Assembly: GCF_022682495.2 (NCBI RefSeq)
Contig: NC_071394.1
Span: forward strand, 29,732,470-29,796,469
DNA from: Desmodus rotundus
Lineage: Eukaryota; Chordata; Mammalia; Chiroptera; Phyllostomidae
DNA: 64,000 nt
Direction of reading: 5' to 3'
Shown piece by piece: positions 25,665-37,778 of the stretch. The notes beneath the pieces were generated by a model. That model did not search any database. It saw nothing but the letters and a program-made list of their open reading frames with translations, and was not told where the DNA came from. Position numbers and translations under genes: made by a program. Within the stretch, counting starts at the first letter, position 1. The number at the start of each line of letters is the position of its first letter.

Positions 25665-26115
25665 AGTCACTAGAAGGCCGGGCTGGATAAATAGACCCAC
25701 ATAGTCAAACGTTCTTTGACAAAAGGGCAAAGGCAGAGTCAGTGGAGAAAATGGTGCTGGGGAGGCTGGATACCCACAGGCAAAAAAAAAAAAGTCTAAA
25801 CACAGACCTTACACCCTTCACAAAAATTAACTCCAAATGTATCACATACCTATACGCAAAATGCAGAACTATAAAACTCCTAATAGATAAGGCAACACAG
25901 GATAAAATCTAAATGACATTGAGAATAACAATGATGTTATAGATAAAACAGCAAAAGCACAATCCATGGGAGAAACGACTGATAAGGTTGAGTTTATTGA
26001 AATTAAACACTTCTGCTCTGTAAAAGACACTGACAAGAAGATGAGAAGACAAGCCACAGAGTGGGAGAAAATATCTGCAACAGACATTATCTGGTAAAGG
26101 ACCGTTATCTAGAGG
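25665..26115 (+). pseudogene. L1 ORF2 C-terminal region remnant
   Basis: Conceptual translation matches the part of L1 ORF2 downstream of the reverse transcriptase. An AKAESVEKMVLGRLD-like segment is followed by 'RPYTLHKN', then KVEFIEIKHFCSVKDTDKKM and 'RRQATEWEKISAT'. Stop codons and a run of A near 25780 break the frame. It is the endonuclease/reverse-transcriptase protein of a dead LINE-1, 5'-truncated and non-functional. No L1 3' UTR follows directly in the same block. Confidence 0.85.
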
Positions 26116-27174
26116 TTGTGTAGCAAGTGATCTTTCTTACTTGACAGGGACCAGCTGGACACTGTAGCACTGACTTGGCTTTCTCTTCATCTTTCCTCTC
26201 AGTCTCCACCTTCTGAGTTTGACTCTTAGTTGGATTATTTTACCCCTGGTATCCAAATATCTTCCCAGAATAATGTGTTTCAAATTAAGGGGAAAACCTG
26301 AGAACCCAGAATTGGTAAGGAAGAAGTTTGCTTTTTAGACCTGGTATGAACGTCTTTTGTTAAATCCATTGAGGATGCTGCAGAGCTGGGCCATCCAACC
26401 CCCATGAAATACACAGCAGTGGTATCAGGCGCCCTGGGAGTGACAGCCATCTGGAGAACAAGCTCCACCAAGGCCATCCCCTCACTTTGTGCGGTAAGGT
26501 GGTAAGGCGGTTGTGAATTCCCGCTTCCCCATCCTGTAGGAGTGCAATGCTTGTTTACACTAGGGTTCTAACATGAGTAGATGCCGGCATGGCTCACAAT
26601 GTGAAGGATTCTCTGCATGCTTATTCTTCCTCCCGCCGGGTCTATCTTTCTGAGATACTTTATTTCTTCTCCTCTCTTTATTTCTACACCTAGATGCAAA
26701 TCCACCTTGCTTGGCGAAGTGCATACTAGGCACACTTTCATGTGGATATTAAAAACTGAACAGCAAATAAACACACTAGGCTGATGGTTACGTTTTCCTG
26801 CCAACCTGTGGGACTGCTCACCCCAGCTCTGAAGAGCTATTTTATCTTTCTTTTAAAAGGCCATGCATGGGTTCTTAACCTGGTATGTAGAGAGTGTATG
26901 AATGGCTTTAAGGGATCTGCGAACCTCCTAATTTTCTTTAAGAAAGCCAAGTACACACACATAGCTTTCATCAGGTCCTCAAAGGGGCTTGTGATCCAAA
27001 AACAGCATAAGTACTAACATACTAGGTTCCACAGAGAAATCCAGAAAAACATCCATCTTAGAAATCAAACCCTAAATTCACAGAAAAATAAAACCGTAGC
27101 CTTAAAAATATAAAGTCTGTTTTTTCATAATCGGACATTTGTGATGGATTCTATTATGTTTCACTAACTATTTT

Positions 27175-27360
27175 GTAAAGTTTTATTACATTTACTGGGA
27201 TGACACTGGTTAGTAAGGTCACATAGGTCCCCTGTGTAATTTCTGACACGCCATCTGCACACTGCGTGTGTTCATCACCCAAAGTCAAGCCTCCTTCCGT
27301 CACCATGTGTTTGACCCCTTTACCCTCTGCTACCTCCCTCCTACTCCACCCTGTGTTAAG
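27175..27360 (-). mobile_element. L1 3' UTR fragment, antisense
   Basis: On the minus strand it ends with 'aaccagtgtcatcccagtaa' followed by 'atgtaataaaact', and upstream carries 'tgggtgatgaacacacgcag'. This is the 3' terminus type of younger L1s in bats and carnivores, including the polyadenylation-like AATAAA. Confidence 0.7.
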
Positions 27361-27424
27361 GATTAATATTTAAGACCCTTGCTCAGCTCCTGTAGAACAA
27401 CCAACTCATACAACACTTCACAAA

Positions 27425-27600
27425 ACACTCATATCAATACCCCGTAATCTTTACAATAACCTGTGAAGTAGTTATTATTACCCATGTTTTAAATATATAG
27501 AAATAGACTTTGCAAAGTTAAGAAGTTTTCTTAAGGACATAGTATTCATACGTTTGGGTTTAAACTCAGGTCTTCTGATGCCAAAAATCCATGGTAACAT
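27425..27600 (-). repeat. MIR SINE fragment
   Basis: Antisense MIR order: 'ctttacaataacctgtgaag', 'tagttattattacccatg', then 'gggtttaaactcaggtcttc'. The 'cacacagctagtaag' core is decayed. Confidence 0.6.
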
Positions 27601-27644
27601 TGTACAAAACACCAGGTTTTAAAAAATCAACTGGCCTGTGGAGA

Positions 27645-27895
27645 CACAAATCATATTTATAATTACCTACAAGTGGGGGGAAGAAGCGAGGAAGTGAGGA
27701 ATATAGGGTGGGGAGAGTGACTGCTAGCGGACATACAGATTTTCTCAGGGGGATGATGAAAAAGGTCTAAGGATTAGACTGTGGTGACGGCTGCACAACT
27801 GTACACAGACTAAAACAACGGAGTTGTGCACTTTCCAAATGGATGAATTGTGTGGTGTGTGGCCTCTATCTCAATAAAGCTGTGAAAAATCAGGT
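27645..27895 (+). mobile_element. L1M 3' end fragment
   Basis: It contains 'ggtgacggctgcacaactgt', 'ggatgaattgtgtggtgtgt', and ends 'ctcaataaagctgtgaaaaa', the typical polyadenylation-signal end of an L1M element. Confidence 0.75.
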
Positions 27896-27899
27896 GAAC

Positions 27900-29880
27900 A
27901 TTGGGAGGGGATGAATTTTTGATATTTTGTAATCTTTTAGATCAAAATTATTACCAACTCAAAAACTAACATTTGGTCATATATGAAGTCTTTATTTTCC
28001 TGTTTCCCTGAGTATTCACACCTTATATTACATTGAGAATGTTCAGTAGGACCTAGAAGAGAAAAGTTGCTCACTACCCCTACATTAATTCTGACATGGT
28101 TAGACTCTCTGTGTCTTTAGAACCTAGCGTTTCAGGGCTCCCCCTCTGTGCAGTGGGGACTACACTATTTGCACTCGAACCTAGAGAGGTGTAACAATTG
28201 AGACAAAACCATAATACTTAGGAAGGCTCAGTCACTGAATCATGACTTATTGTTCATTAGGCTAAAAAGATGGGGCAAAATCTATTGGAGACAACATCTG
28301 GCACATGGCTACAGAAACAGTAGGTTAGTACACTCTCGTGAGGATTCCTGAACAGGGCCAATCATTCTTCCGCTTCTCTTCAGAAATCTCTGATGGCCTT
28401 ATTAAATAAATCCCAAATCCTCTGCCCACACCCCGCCTCATTTCCCCTTTTACAGTAATCTCGGGGTTATCACCTTCCTCACTGCCCACTTCCATCTCCC
28501 AATCAGTGATTTCCCAGCAATCCCTTCCCTTCTCCCTTCTAGCTGTCAGACTCCCAAACCAGTTAAGCCCCACCTCAAATTTCACTGCATTCGTGGCAGT
28601 CAAGCCTTGACCCTCCTCTCCCCTGTCATCACATCCCGCCCTCCTAGTCCCTTTTAGTCCTTGTGCTGAAATACAGCAACCTTGTTTTCACCATTATCAT
28701 GTGGAGACCTCTCATAGCAACCACCTGGTCCAAAACAGCATAAAGCAGGGAACTTAGTCACTAAGTTACCATGAGTATGTTTACTCCCCAATTCCAGCAA
28801 GTCAAGCAAAAGCAGGTCTAAAAATAAAGCTGTCCTTCAACTAGCAATCCATAAAATAATCTGGAAATGACTTTTACATGTGACTTTTAAGATAATGTAT
28901 GATTTAAAATGAGTTTTCCATCTAGGTGCCTCACTAATATATATCACTCAGTTTATTACACAAATTTCATTTAATTTATGGAAATGCTTCAAAAATGGGT
29001 ATTTGATTTATATGGACTTATCCCATTTAAAAATCACATTCATTCATTCAACAAAAAAATATTTCAGGGAACAAACTGGGGGTCAGGAACTTAGTCACAG
29101 AACTCAAACCAATCTGAGGAGGTAAAATTCAGAAATTCTTTGTTATTCTGTTTACTTTGAAAAGATTTCCTCCCTACATGTCAAGGATGTAACTGAAGAC
29201 AACACCAACAAAAGTGCTTAAACCAGCAACAAACCTACCAATAAAGGCCTGTCAGCTGCTGGCCACAAAACCACCATCAGCCAGCTCTTTTGCTTGGGCA
29301 TTGCTCCTGGGTACCCAAATCCTCAGCCAGAATCACAGATTCCCTCCTCCTTCCCAAGAACTGGGGCAAATCCAGCTATTTCCTTCCCACCCCATCTCCA
29401 CCCGCCAAAGGAGAAGGATGTCTGAACCTCAGCAAACCATTTCTAAATGACACACAGCTCTACCCTGCACTTAGAATCTCCTCAACCGCCGAGAACAGAA
29501 TGGAGCCTTCTCTCAGACGGGTTTCATGCAATTAGAACTGCTCTGACTACCCATGTGTACCAATTATGGGCTTTATTTACAAACTACACTAAATGTAGAC
29601 ATGATTTCGACACGCCCTGACATCTATCCTCAGGATCAGTATAATGTACTTGCATTCCTCCTGCACCTTCTTTTAAAAAAAATCCCAGCCTGGTATTCTA
29701 GGACCTTCCTACCACACAACACAGCTACTGTGTTCTTGGGTTTGAGGCAAAAATCAATGAGATAAAAATATTATTCAGCAAAAAATGGCACCATTCTCAT
29801 ATAAACACCGACTAAGCAGACATATGGCAAAATATTTAATTGATACAATCCTAAAACTGGTTAAAGTGTGTGTGCAGGGG
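27900..29880. other. Mostly unique noncoding sequence
   Basis: I see no gene. A CT-rich stretch at 28540-28680 may be an L2 remnant, and 'cattcattcattcaacaaa' near 29038 is another possible L2 scrap. Open frames of 60-92 codons look fortuitous. Confidence 0.35.
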
Positions 29881-29889
29881 TAGGGGTGA

Positions 29890-30370
29890 TGTGGACTTTG
29901 GCCAGCAGTGTCCGCGGTGTTGTGGCCGAGACGAGACAAATTCACACGGACTACTGAAGTCTTGTGGAGAAAAAGGGATGTGGCAAGGCCACTCTCTCAA
30001 GGGGAGAGCACCTTGACCCTTGCCTTGACAGGCTTTTATTGGCTTTCTAATAGCACACATCAAAGAAGGTTCTCATTCATTATGCTCAGGTTTGCTTTAG
30101 GTGGTTACTTTTTACAGATAACACAAAAAGAAAAAGAATTAAAAAAAAAAAAAAAAAGCTTTGTGTGGCATTTTACAAAATGCACTGGATCCCAAATCAA
30201 CCAAGTAACCCAAGCCCCCAGTCCCAGCTCAACAACCAGGTAGGCGCCAGGCAAGGGTAGGCCTGGCCTTTGCCCCAGTCAGAGTGTCCGCTGAAGATGC
30301 TCACGCCTCCCTCAGAGCAGGCACCCTTCTGAGGGATGAACTGGGTCGAAGCATGTGAAACTGCGTTGTA
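29890..30370 (-). mobile_element. Possible solo LTR / retroviral-type repeat
   Basis: Read on the minus strand, the block has a GCCAATAAAAGCCTGTC polyadenylation-type motif (plus-strand 'gacaggcttttattggc', about 30027-30043). A pyrimidine/purine-mixed stretch then ends near '..gtctcggccacaacaccgc', which is the layout of an R-U5 region. A poly-A run of about 18 bases at 30141-30158 lies in what would be U3. No target duplication or partner LTR was found, so the call is tentative. Confidence 0.35.
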
Positions 30371-30399
30371 AAGTATTTGGCAAATTAGCATTTATAAGA

Positions 30400-32080
30400 T
30401 TATAATTTTTTTAATTAAGTGCAGAAACATAAACCGTAGCTTTCATCTTTTCCTTTTAAAGTCAGAGAAAAATTAAGAATCATGTGCCCAAAGATAAAAT
30501 CCTCTCAGACTTGAGCTTTCGCCAGCGGAAATGATATTCAGAAAACTCAAGAACGTTAAAATTCGGAAGCTAACCTGTCCTAGGGCCCTTTACAGTCGGA
30601 AGGCACACTGTTCCGATACTTATATATTCCAGTACACCAGAATCTTGTATTTCAAACAATCATCCTGTAAACCTCCTTAGAAAACAATACCCCTGGCAGA
30701 CATCCAGAATTGTGTGCCATCAATCAATCCCATTATAGACAGGGCTTGCAGCCAAACCAGACAGACGGATTAAGAATCTTCGTGTAAAATTAAACATAAA
30801 TAAGTTGAAGTGCAAGTGGCTCTCACGGCCTGAGGGTGATATTCTAAAGTAAAGCAATGAAGTATGTAGGAGAGAGAGGCTTTTGCAGTTCTTTAACGCT
30901 GGTTAAATGACTGTATTATCTACTCCCTTAGTGGTGTATGCGATTCTCGCTTCCAAAAAAGAGCACGCAAGCAAAAAGGGCCAGGGGCTCTAAGACTGCT
31001 GGTGGTGTGAGCTTCGCTTATCTCTACAACTTCCGCTCCCCTTATCTCTTCCTAAAAGGAAGCTTTACAGCAATCAAATTTAGCAAGAGTGAGGACTGAG
31101 TTGACACTCCCACCCCCACAAAAAACCTTTTCAGGCTGTTTAGGTAACTTCTAGGTCATTTATAGTTACAATATATTATTAGTCTCTGCAGAAAATTATT
31201 TTAAAAAATCAAAGCAATAAAGCAAAATAAAACTTTAGAAAAATACATTCTCATATATGACCTGTCTGGACAGAATGTATATTTATAGACTAGCTATCAA
31301 AACTGAATGCCTGTAATTCAGATTTTCTGAAATTAGTACCGACCAAAATACTGGATTATAGGAGCTGAGTTTATTTAAAAAGTATGTCTCACCGAACACA
31401 TTTTATTTCCAGTATTTATGAAATGAAACATTTTATGCCTTCTAGGAATTTCTCCTTCAGTGCAAAACAGCATTTTGTGAAACAAGAGGGTCCCACTGTG
31501 GCATCCTTTTCAAAATTTGAAACCTGTGTCATAGAACCCCCCCCCCACAAGCCTAACACTGTTTTCTTGTCATCGGCCTGATTATCAAACAGCTACTCAG
31601 GAATTACTGAAATACCTACGACTCTTTTTCACTCAATACCAGAGAACTCTTACAAGCTTCATGAATTGGAGAAACATTACTCCCTAACACAGGCGAGATG
31701 CTTCAAGACCCGCAGGAATTTCACCGGCCAGTCTTCCTCTGTGGGGAGGGGACGCCACACTCTGAAAAGTCAACTGAACACGCTGAAGAGGCTGCAACGT
31801 GCGCCTTCTGAAGAACAGCGGGACCAGACTGAGAGGCTCAGAACAGCATACAGCTACTTTTAACTATATGTTCTAGGCTAGCTGACAACAACCTGAAACT
31901 CCTTTGTCTCTTCCGGTCTTGGATGCAGAGGAAGAGAGCCCGTACGTGGACTATGAGAAAATGTTGTCTATGGAAAATTTAGGACTTTACGATGATCCTT
32001 AATCAGAATAAACTCTCTTAGGTAGGGCAAACACCAAATGTATTAAATCAATCAATATTTTTTTAAAAGACAAAATGTAC
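30400..32080. other. Unique noncoding sequence with one exon-like patch
   Basis: No repeat recognised. A pyrimidine-rich tract and an AG at 31927-31928, followed by a 25-codon open frame to a TAA at 31999-32001, resemble a terminal exon, but I cannot match the peptide. A run of ten C lies at about 31540. Confidence 0.3.
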
Positions 32081-32090
32081 ACTGATTTTA

Positions 32091-32306
32091 GCCCTGGCTG
32101 GTGTAGCTCAGTGGGTTGGGCATCATCCCGCAAACCGAAAGGTTGCCAGTTGGATTCCTGGTTGGGGCACGTGCCTGGGTTGCGGGCCAGGTCCCCAGTT
32201 GGGGGTGTGCGACAGGCCACCGAGTGTTGTTTCTCTTGCCCATTGATGTTTCTTTCTCCCTCCCTTCCCCTTGCTCTGAAAATAAATTAATAATTTTAAG
32301 AAGTCA
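32091..32306 (+). mobile_element. VES SINE, long copy
   Basis: It begins GCCCTGGCTGGTGTAGCTCA. It has the 'cgaaaggttgccagttgg' B-box region (degenerate), 'ggggcacgtgcctgggttg', 'ccccagttgggggtgtgcga' and a CT-rich tail ending in AATAAA-rich sequence. Perfect 10-bp duplications actgatttta lie at 32081-32090 and 32307-32316. The open frames here on both strands are SINE translations. Confidence 0.95.
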
Positions 32307-33194
32307 ACTGATTTTATGTGAAAAGACTCTAGCTTGATATAATTCTTTTAGGCTTTAGACAGAATTCAGGCAAATGCACAGTAAAAACAATGGAATATTG
32401 AAAACTTATACCATTTACTTCTCTCTCAATTTGAAACTGACATTTGCCAAGATCAATAACATGGAATATAATTCAAGAACTTTAATATATCAGAACAATA
32501 GAGTGAGAGAAGTTCCTCGGGGCCTCCAGAGAGAATGTAGTCCCAAGATGGAGCTCTGAGTGCAACCAAGTTAGAGTTTTATATTAGACACTAGAACCTG
32601 CATTCCACTCCTCATTTCGCCTGCAGTCTGAGACGTTAACTGGACCAAAGTCGGGGTCAAGCAGGCGTTTGGGCCAAGCCCAGCTACAGAAGAGCGACTT
32701 CAAATCAGAGGCAGGCCAAATGCATGTCAGGATGTCAGCACTTCTGCTGAAGAACGATGTAATTTGTTACCTTCCCCAAACCTGGCTGCAAGAACTGGCA
32801 CCTCCACCTTCCAATCAAGTCCCTGCCTCATGAGGCACATACCCTCCCCCACCAAGAGTGAATACAGGCTGATCTTGTTCAAGAAAAAGGAAGAAGGAAG
32901 AGAAGATTTGAAGGAATGTAGGTACCTGTGAAAATCCATTCCAAGAAAAAGGAAATGGGTACAAGAGTCCTTGGCACCAAGTTCCTGGTGTTGGGCCCAG
33001 AGGGGAAGGAGAGAGAGAGAGCACTGGGTCCAGCCAGATGCGCTGACCTATTCAGGTATCTTACTCGGTATCTCTCTTCTGCAGAGCCAGAAAACAAACT
33101 GTCCGCTCTCATAGATGATCAAACTCAATCACCTGAAAAGCCCATTAGAATCCAAGTGAACCACCCGGAAACTAGTTTGCACTCGGCAACAAGA

Positions 33195-33440
33195 GGTATG
33201 ACAGGTTGGTTAAGGACAGAGCCTTGGAGCTACCTAGGGGGCATTTATTCCTGGTTCCACCAGCCCAGTGACCTTGGGCACTTTTCTTAACTGCTCCCTG
33301 TCTCTGCAGCCAATTATAGCATAACCACTTCCTAAGACGGCTCTGAGGATTCTAAGACTTAACACAAGCAGACTGCTTAGAATAGGTGCTTGGCTCACAG
33401 TAAGTAAGCGGTATATCTAAGTGTTAGTTACCAGTAATTA
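33195..33440 (+). repeat. MIR SINE
   Basis: A long MIR copy: 'cctggttccaccagcccagt', 'gaccttgggcacttttctta', 'actgctccctgtctctgcag', then 'gctcacagtaagtaagcggt'. The orientation is plus. Confidence 0.75.
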
Positions 33441-33444
33441 TTTA

Positions 33445-36400
33445 CTCAGAAAGTGGTTGGTTTTATACTGTCCTAGGAAGGGAAGATGGTTTGATTAGGA
33501 AAATTATAACCACAGACAGATTTTCTCTTAATCCCATTCAGTGGGGTGACCATGAATTTGTCAGGCCTTTTAGGAGGAATGGGATGTAATCCACAGCAAG
33601 GCTGTGCATGTACCTCTGTGCATCTACATAGGCTCCTGTGGGTCAGAGAGACCTCCCCCAAGGTAAGAGGGCCTGGCAGGAACCAAGCAAGAGTTCCCAG
33701 GGAGAGTCACTCGTTCTCCCTCTTTGGCAGCCCTGCTCTCCAGATGAGACATGGGTGAGCATGCTAATCGCTGGCTGAATGGGAGGAGGGTTTCTATCCT
33801 CCTCAACAGTAACTTGTGAGCTGTGCATACCTGGGGACCCCACCCAGCAGGGGATCACAGAAACTGTGGGTAGGAGCCAAGAGCTGACAATATAGGACTA
33901 GGAACAACATCAGGGCACCATCAATAAGCCTTTGGCTCCTCTCACCTGAGGAGTGAGACCTACACCGGGGCCTGCTGGGGGCCCTGGACTCCAATTGTGG
34001 ATGATCACCGTCACCGAAGGGCACCAGACTGTCACGATCGACCTGTTTCTGTAAGAATTGTCTACCTCTTGGTCAGCATTCGCCACCAAGTGCTCGATTG
34101 TACCCACACCCCAAATCCTAGAGTGGGACGGGGATGGCCATTCTAGCTCAGATTTTGATTTTAATTTTTTTCATTTTACATTATATTTAATCACTTGTAA
34201 ATATGAGATCTTTGACAGACTTCTGGGTTCCCATTTTCATATGAGGAGGAAGGTGCCCAGCCCATATCTACGTGGCCCGTATGTGTACGTACTATGGACT
34301 ACTAGGGAGATGAAGTATAAAATTTACAAAATATAACTTTTTTATACCTAACTGTAAAATTTCAAAGCTAAAAGAGAGACTAGTCTCAGAGGTGAGCTGG
34401 ATTTCGAAACTGATGAATTGGAAACGTTATTCTAACTCTATTGTTTCAGCTAAAAGTCAGCACACTTGTCATCACACAACAGCAGTTTCCAGGCTCTGGT
34501 TCAACATAAGGGGACAAAGATTTCATGTGCTTTAAACAATGCTCATTAAATCAGAAAGTTACATTGAATAATAAATACTTTGTAAGTCCCTACACAAAGC
34601 CATTTCAGGGAATACAAACATACACAAGTTATTACTCAGGCCTCAGAAGAGAAACCGATACGAGGACTTTCCAAACCTTATTTTCCTTGATGGGAGGCAC
34701 CAACATACACAACAGCTGGACGAAGATAAAAGGTACAGAGGCACATGTGAGTTCAATTTAAGTGACAGAGGGCATTTTACAAAGCACAGTATGCCACAGA
34801 AACCCATTAATGGTGTCTACTCCACGTGCTCACTGCTTCCTAGGATGCTCTAGGAAGTTCCGTCTCCCAAGCAGACTGGGGGTCTGGGCTTTTTTATTGC
34901 TGTGGTCCTACTACCACCAAATTTGACATCAGGACCATGAAGCACACGCCCTCACAGCTGCAAATGCCTTGTTTCGTGTTCATTGTAAAGCAGACTCTCA
35001 GTGCTAAATGTTTAAACAGAAGGCTCTCACCACAAATTTCATTGGTCCATTGCTGGTCATAGATAGTTCTAGTAGCTCCTCACCTTTCATGAATACTCCT
35101 GCCACTTCAAGAAAAAAAAAAAAAAGCAGGCACTGAAGGGAGTGGGTAAAGTACAGGTTAAAAGGTGGCAGCTCGCTCACTCCAGGCCGAGGGCCGCCTG
35201 AAGACCAGAAGCCCCCTCAAGATGAATCACACCACACTTCAGCAAAGAGCATCTGTGGTCCTTACAACTTCCTTCCTCCTTAACCCTTTATTACTGTTCT
35301 TATTGTTGGCAGTAATAAACATCTACAAAAGGTGCACGTAAAGTTTGCAATAAGTCAAACCGGGACTCACGCTAAGTCAGCTCAGATATTAAGATAGGGA
35401 AAGAATCCTTTAAACTTAGACCCTACACTTTTGTATGAAAGGATATCAGGGTGGCTCTTATCAACAGGCAAAGACATCATTTACCCAGCGGCAAGCTGAC
35501 ATGGTCTATTACCATTCTGTAACTCTTGTGAAGAGGCCAGACTTAGCCTCAAGATTAAATACTGTGATGACCTGAGTGAGTACAGACCTGGCTGGCCAGG
35601 CCAACACCTAATAAATGTGATGGCTTCTTCCATAACTAGTCTGAGACACAGCGTTGGTGGGGAGATGGTTCCCAAGTTTATGGGTGAACTTGACTCATCA
35701 TTAGGCCTTCTAGATCCTTATTTACTGACTGTGGTTCACGCTGTCATTGGGGCCTGCAGAAGTATTTGCAGTATAAGCTACTGAACCAGATTTTATCACA
35801 TATAACCAAGGCAGGAAATGCAAGTAGACCTTTCAACAGGAGACAAACTTCACTGCCTAACATGCTGTCAACTCCAACTTTCAAGACACAATAAAAAATT
35901 GAAAATAGCCTGCATTTTCCCCTCAACTCAGATATGAGACCATTCCATCTGACACAAAAAGGTTTTGCAAATCAATAGGCCGTTTCGAAATGGCCCATTT
36001 TCATCCTAGCACTGTGGCGTTTTAAAACTGGTCACACCCAATATAGCAGCCTACAGGCTGCATGGAAGTGCCAACTCGGAAAAGCTTTGCTCATTGGGAC
36101 GATTACCATCAGCAGAAGGAATTCACAGCAGGATGCTCTGCTGGGCCCATTAATCAATTTGTGGAAATTCCAACAAAGCACTTGCTCAGCCCCTCTTCCC
36201 AAAAAGCATTTTTTAATTCCACAAAGGAATCATCGGAAGCCAGAGACTCTAAGCTGGTTAGAGGGCTAACCATTTTGACAAACCTTTAATGAAAAACTTG
36301 AGAAAGCCATTCACACATAGTCCTGTTTCACACACCAGCTTTTTTCTTCAGCTCCAAACTTGATGGTAATAACTAGCATTCACCTCCCTGCCATTACAAT

Positions 36401-37260
36401 AGCTCGCTCTGTAATTCAGCTGAGACCACTGAAACTGCTCCGTGAGGAACAGAAAAATTCATCACACGTTCAATAAAACGCCCGCGTTCCATTTCCTGCA
36501 GTTTATCGTTAATGACGGCACACCACACACAAAAGCAAAAGGAGGGTCTTCCGCAGAAAGTGCAGGGCCCCCCTGTCCCTCCATCGTACGAGCTGGGGCC
36601 TTCTTTGTTGTTTGGGATCATTTTTCACTAACTGGAATTGATTATGGATTTTTAAAATGAGAGAAGAGAGAAAAATCCAGCCAGCCAATCAGAACAGTGC
36701 TAAAATGATCTTATCCTAAAGGGCTCTTTTAAAAACGTGATCAAGAATATGGACCTTCTCCCAGGAAACGTGTGCCCACACAAAATTCCCTATTTTCAGG
36801 GAGTTGATTTACAGAGTCCTTCGTCCAGGGTTTGTCCAGAGTTCACAGATTCCAAGTCCAAACCCAAGACTAGACCAAACTCTGACTTTAAGCTATTTTG
36901 AATGTCTATTAGGGATAGCTGAGGAGTGGATTAAAAAGGTTGCCTTTCTAAAAAGTGTCAATGGCTTATGTAGATGGAAAATTTCCCCATTACTTCTTTG
37001 CAATTTACAGAAGAGTAAACTCCGTTTTTCAGCTGTCCACACCTTCTTCCGAGGAGAAGGCCTACCCTTTAATTCCTAATTGTCCCTTCCCCCCACCCCG
37101 TACCCTTACTGTATATATCCCTTACCAGGATGACTCAGCAATCCTGGAACGATCTCCTAGCTACAGTTCTCGTCCCCTCTTAAATCCCCAAAACCTTGTC
37201 CAAAAATGGAAAGATTGCTGACATGTAGTCCCTGCTACCCCATTAGCGTATCCTCTTTTC
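33445..37260. other. Repeat-poor stretch
   Basis: About 3.8 kb in which I recognise no mobile element beyond a short poly-A at about 35109-35124. Overlapping open frames at 33500-34100 lie on both strands and have no recognisable protein. The segment 36060-36720 contains several AT-rich homeodomain-like cores (ttaatcaatttg, tgattatgg) and looks like a candidate conserved noncoding element. Confidence 0.35.
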
Positions 37261-37264
37261 TCCA

Positions 37265-37462
37265 TAAAGCAGGTGTCCCATTACTCAAGGTGTTCAAAGC
37301 TAGTCAGATGTTTGTTAGAAATGCAAACACCCAGGACACACCCTATATCTCAGAACAGTCCAGTCTGACAGAATTTCAGGGTCGGGATGGAGCGCAGCAG
37401 TGTGATTATTTAAGAAGCTCACTGGGCACTTTGGATGCACCCACGGTTTGCGAGTCATTTCA
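37265..37462. mobile_element. hAT-Charlie MER5-like element
   Basis: It contains 'gtttgttagaaatgcaaaca', 'ggacacaccctatatctc', 'gacagaatttcagggtcggg' and 'gcactttggatgcacccacg'. It shares its layout with 24228-24435 but is diverged. Confidence 0.6.
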
Positions 37463-37474
37463 CTAAAGCAGGAT

Positions 37475-37690
37475 TCCATTGAAGCCTGCTAAGGAGTCCT
37501 CCTGCCTTAGTTTTGCATACTCATTCCCACCTCAGACTTTGTTCTGTTTCTTTCCTTTACGTGGAAATATGCTCCTCTCCACTGACCTAAATCTGACCCA
37601 TTTTTTAAAGGTCTGTTTCAAAGCCTCTTGTTCCTCAATACTGATCTATTTTGCCGTCCCTTGAGGCATATTCTTCTCTGACTCCAACAT
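37475..37690. mobile_element. Possible L2 fragment
   Basis: It contains 'cagactttgttctgtttc', 'aaaggtctgtttcaaagcctc' and 'cttctctgactccaacat'. This weakly matches a common L2-type region. The orientation is not decided. Confidence 0.3.
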
Positions 37691-37778
37691 CAGCGATACC
37701 TAGAATGAGAGTAAGTGGGGAGGTTCTCAAAAATGCCAGGTCCTAGACCAGTCCAAGTGCTACTAGTGGAATGCCATC

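Noticed and set aside
25665..26115. Intact L1 ORF2
   Set aside because: Frame broken by stops and length far below the full protein. Only the C-terminal part is left.
30141..30158. Poly-A tail of a processed pseudogene
   Set aside because: No gene-like sequence upstream, no target duplications, and it lies in the middle of a possible LTR-type repeat.
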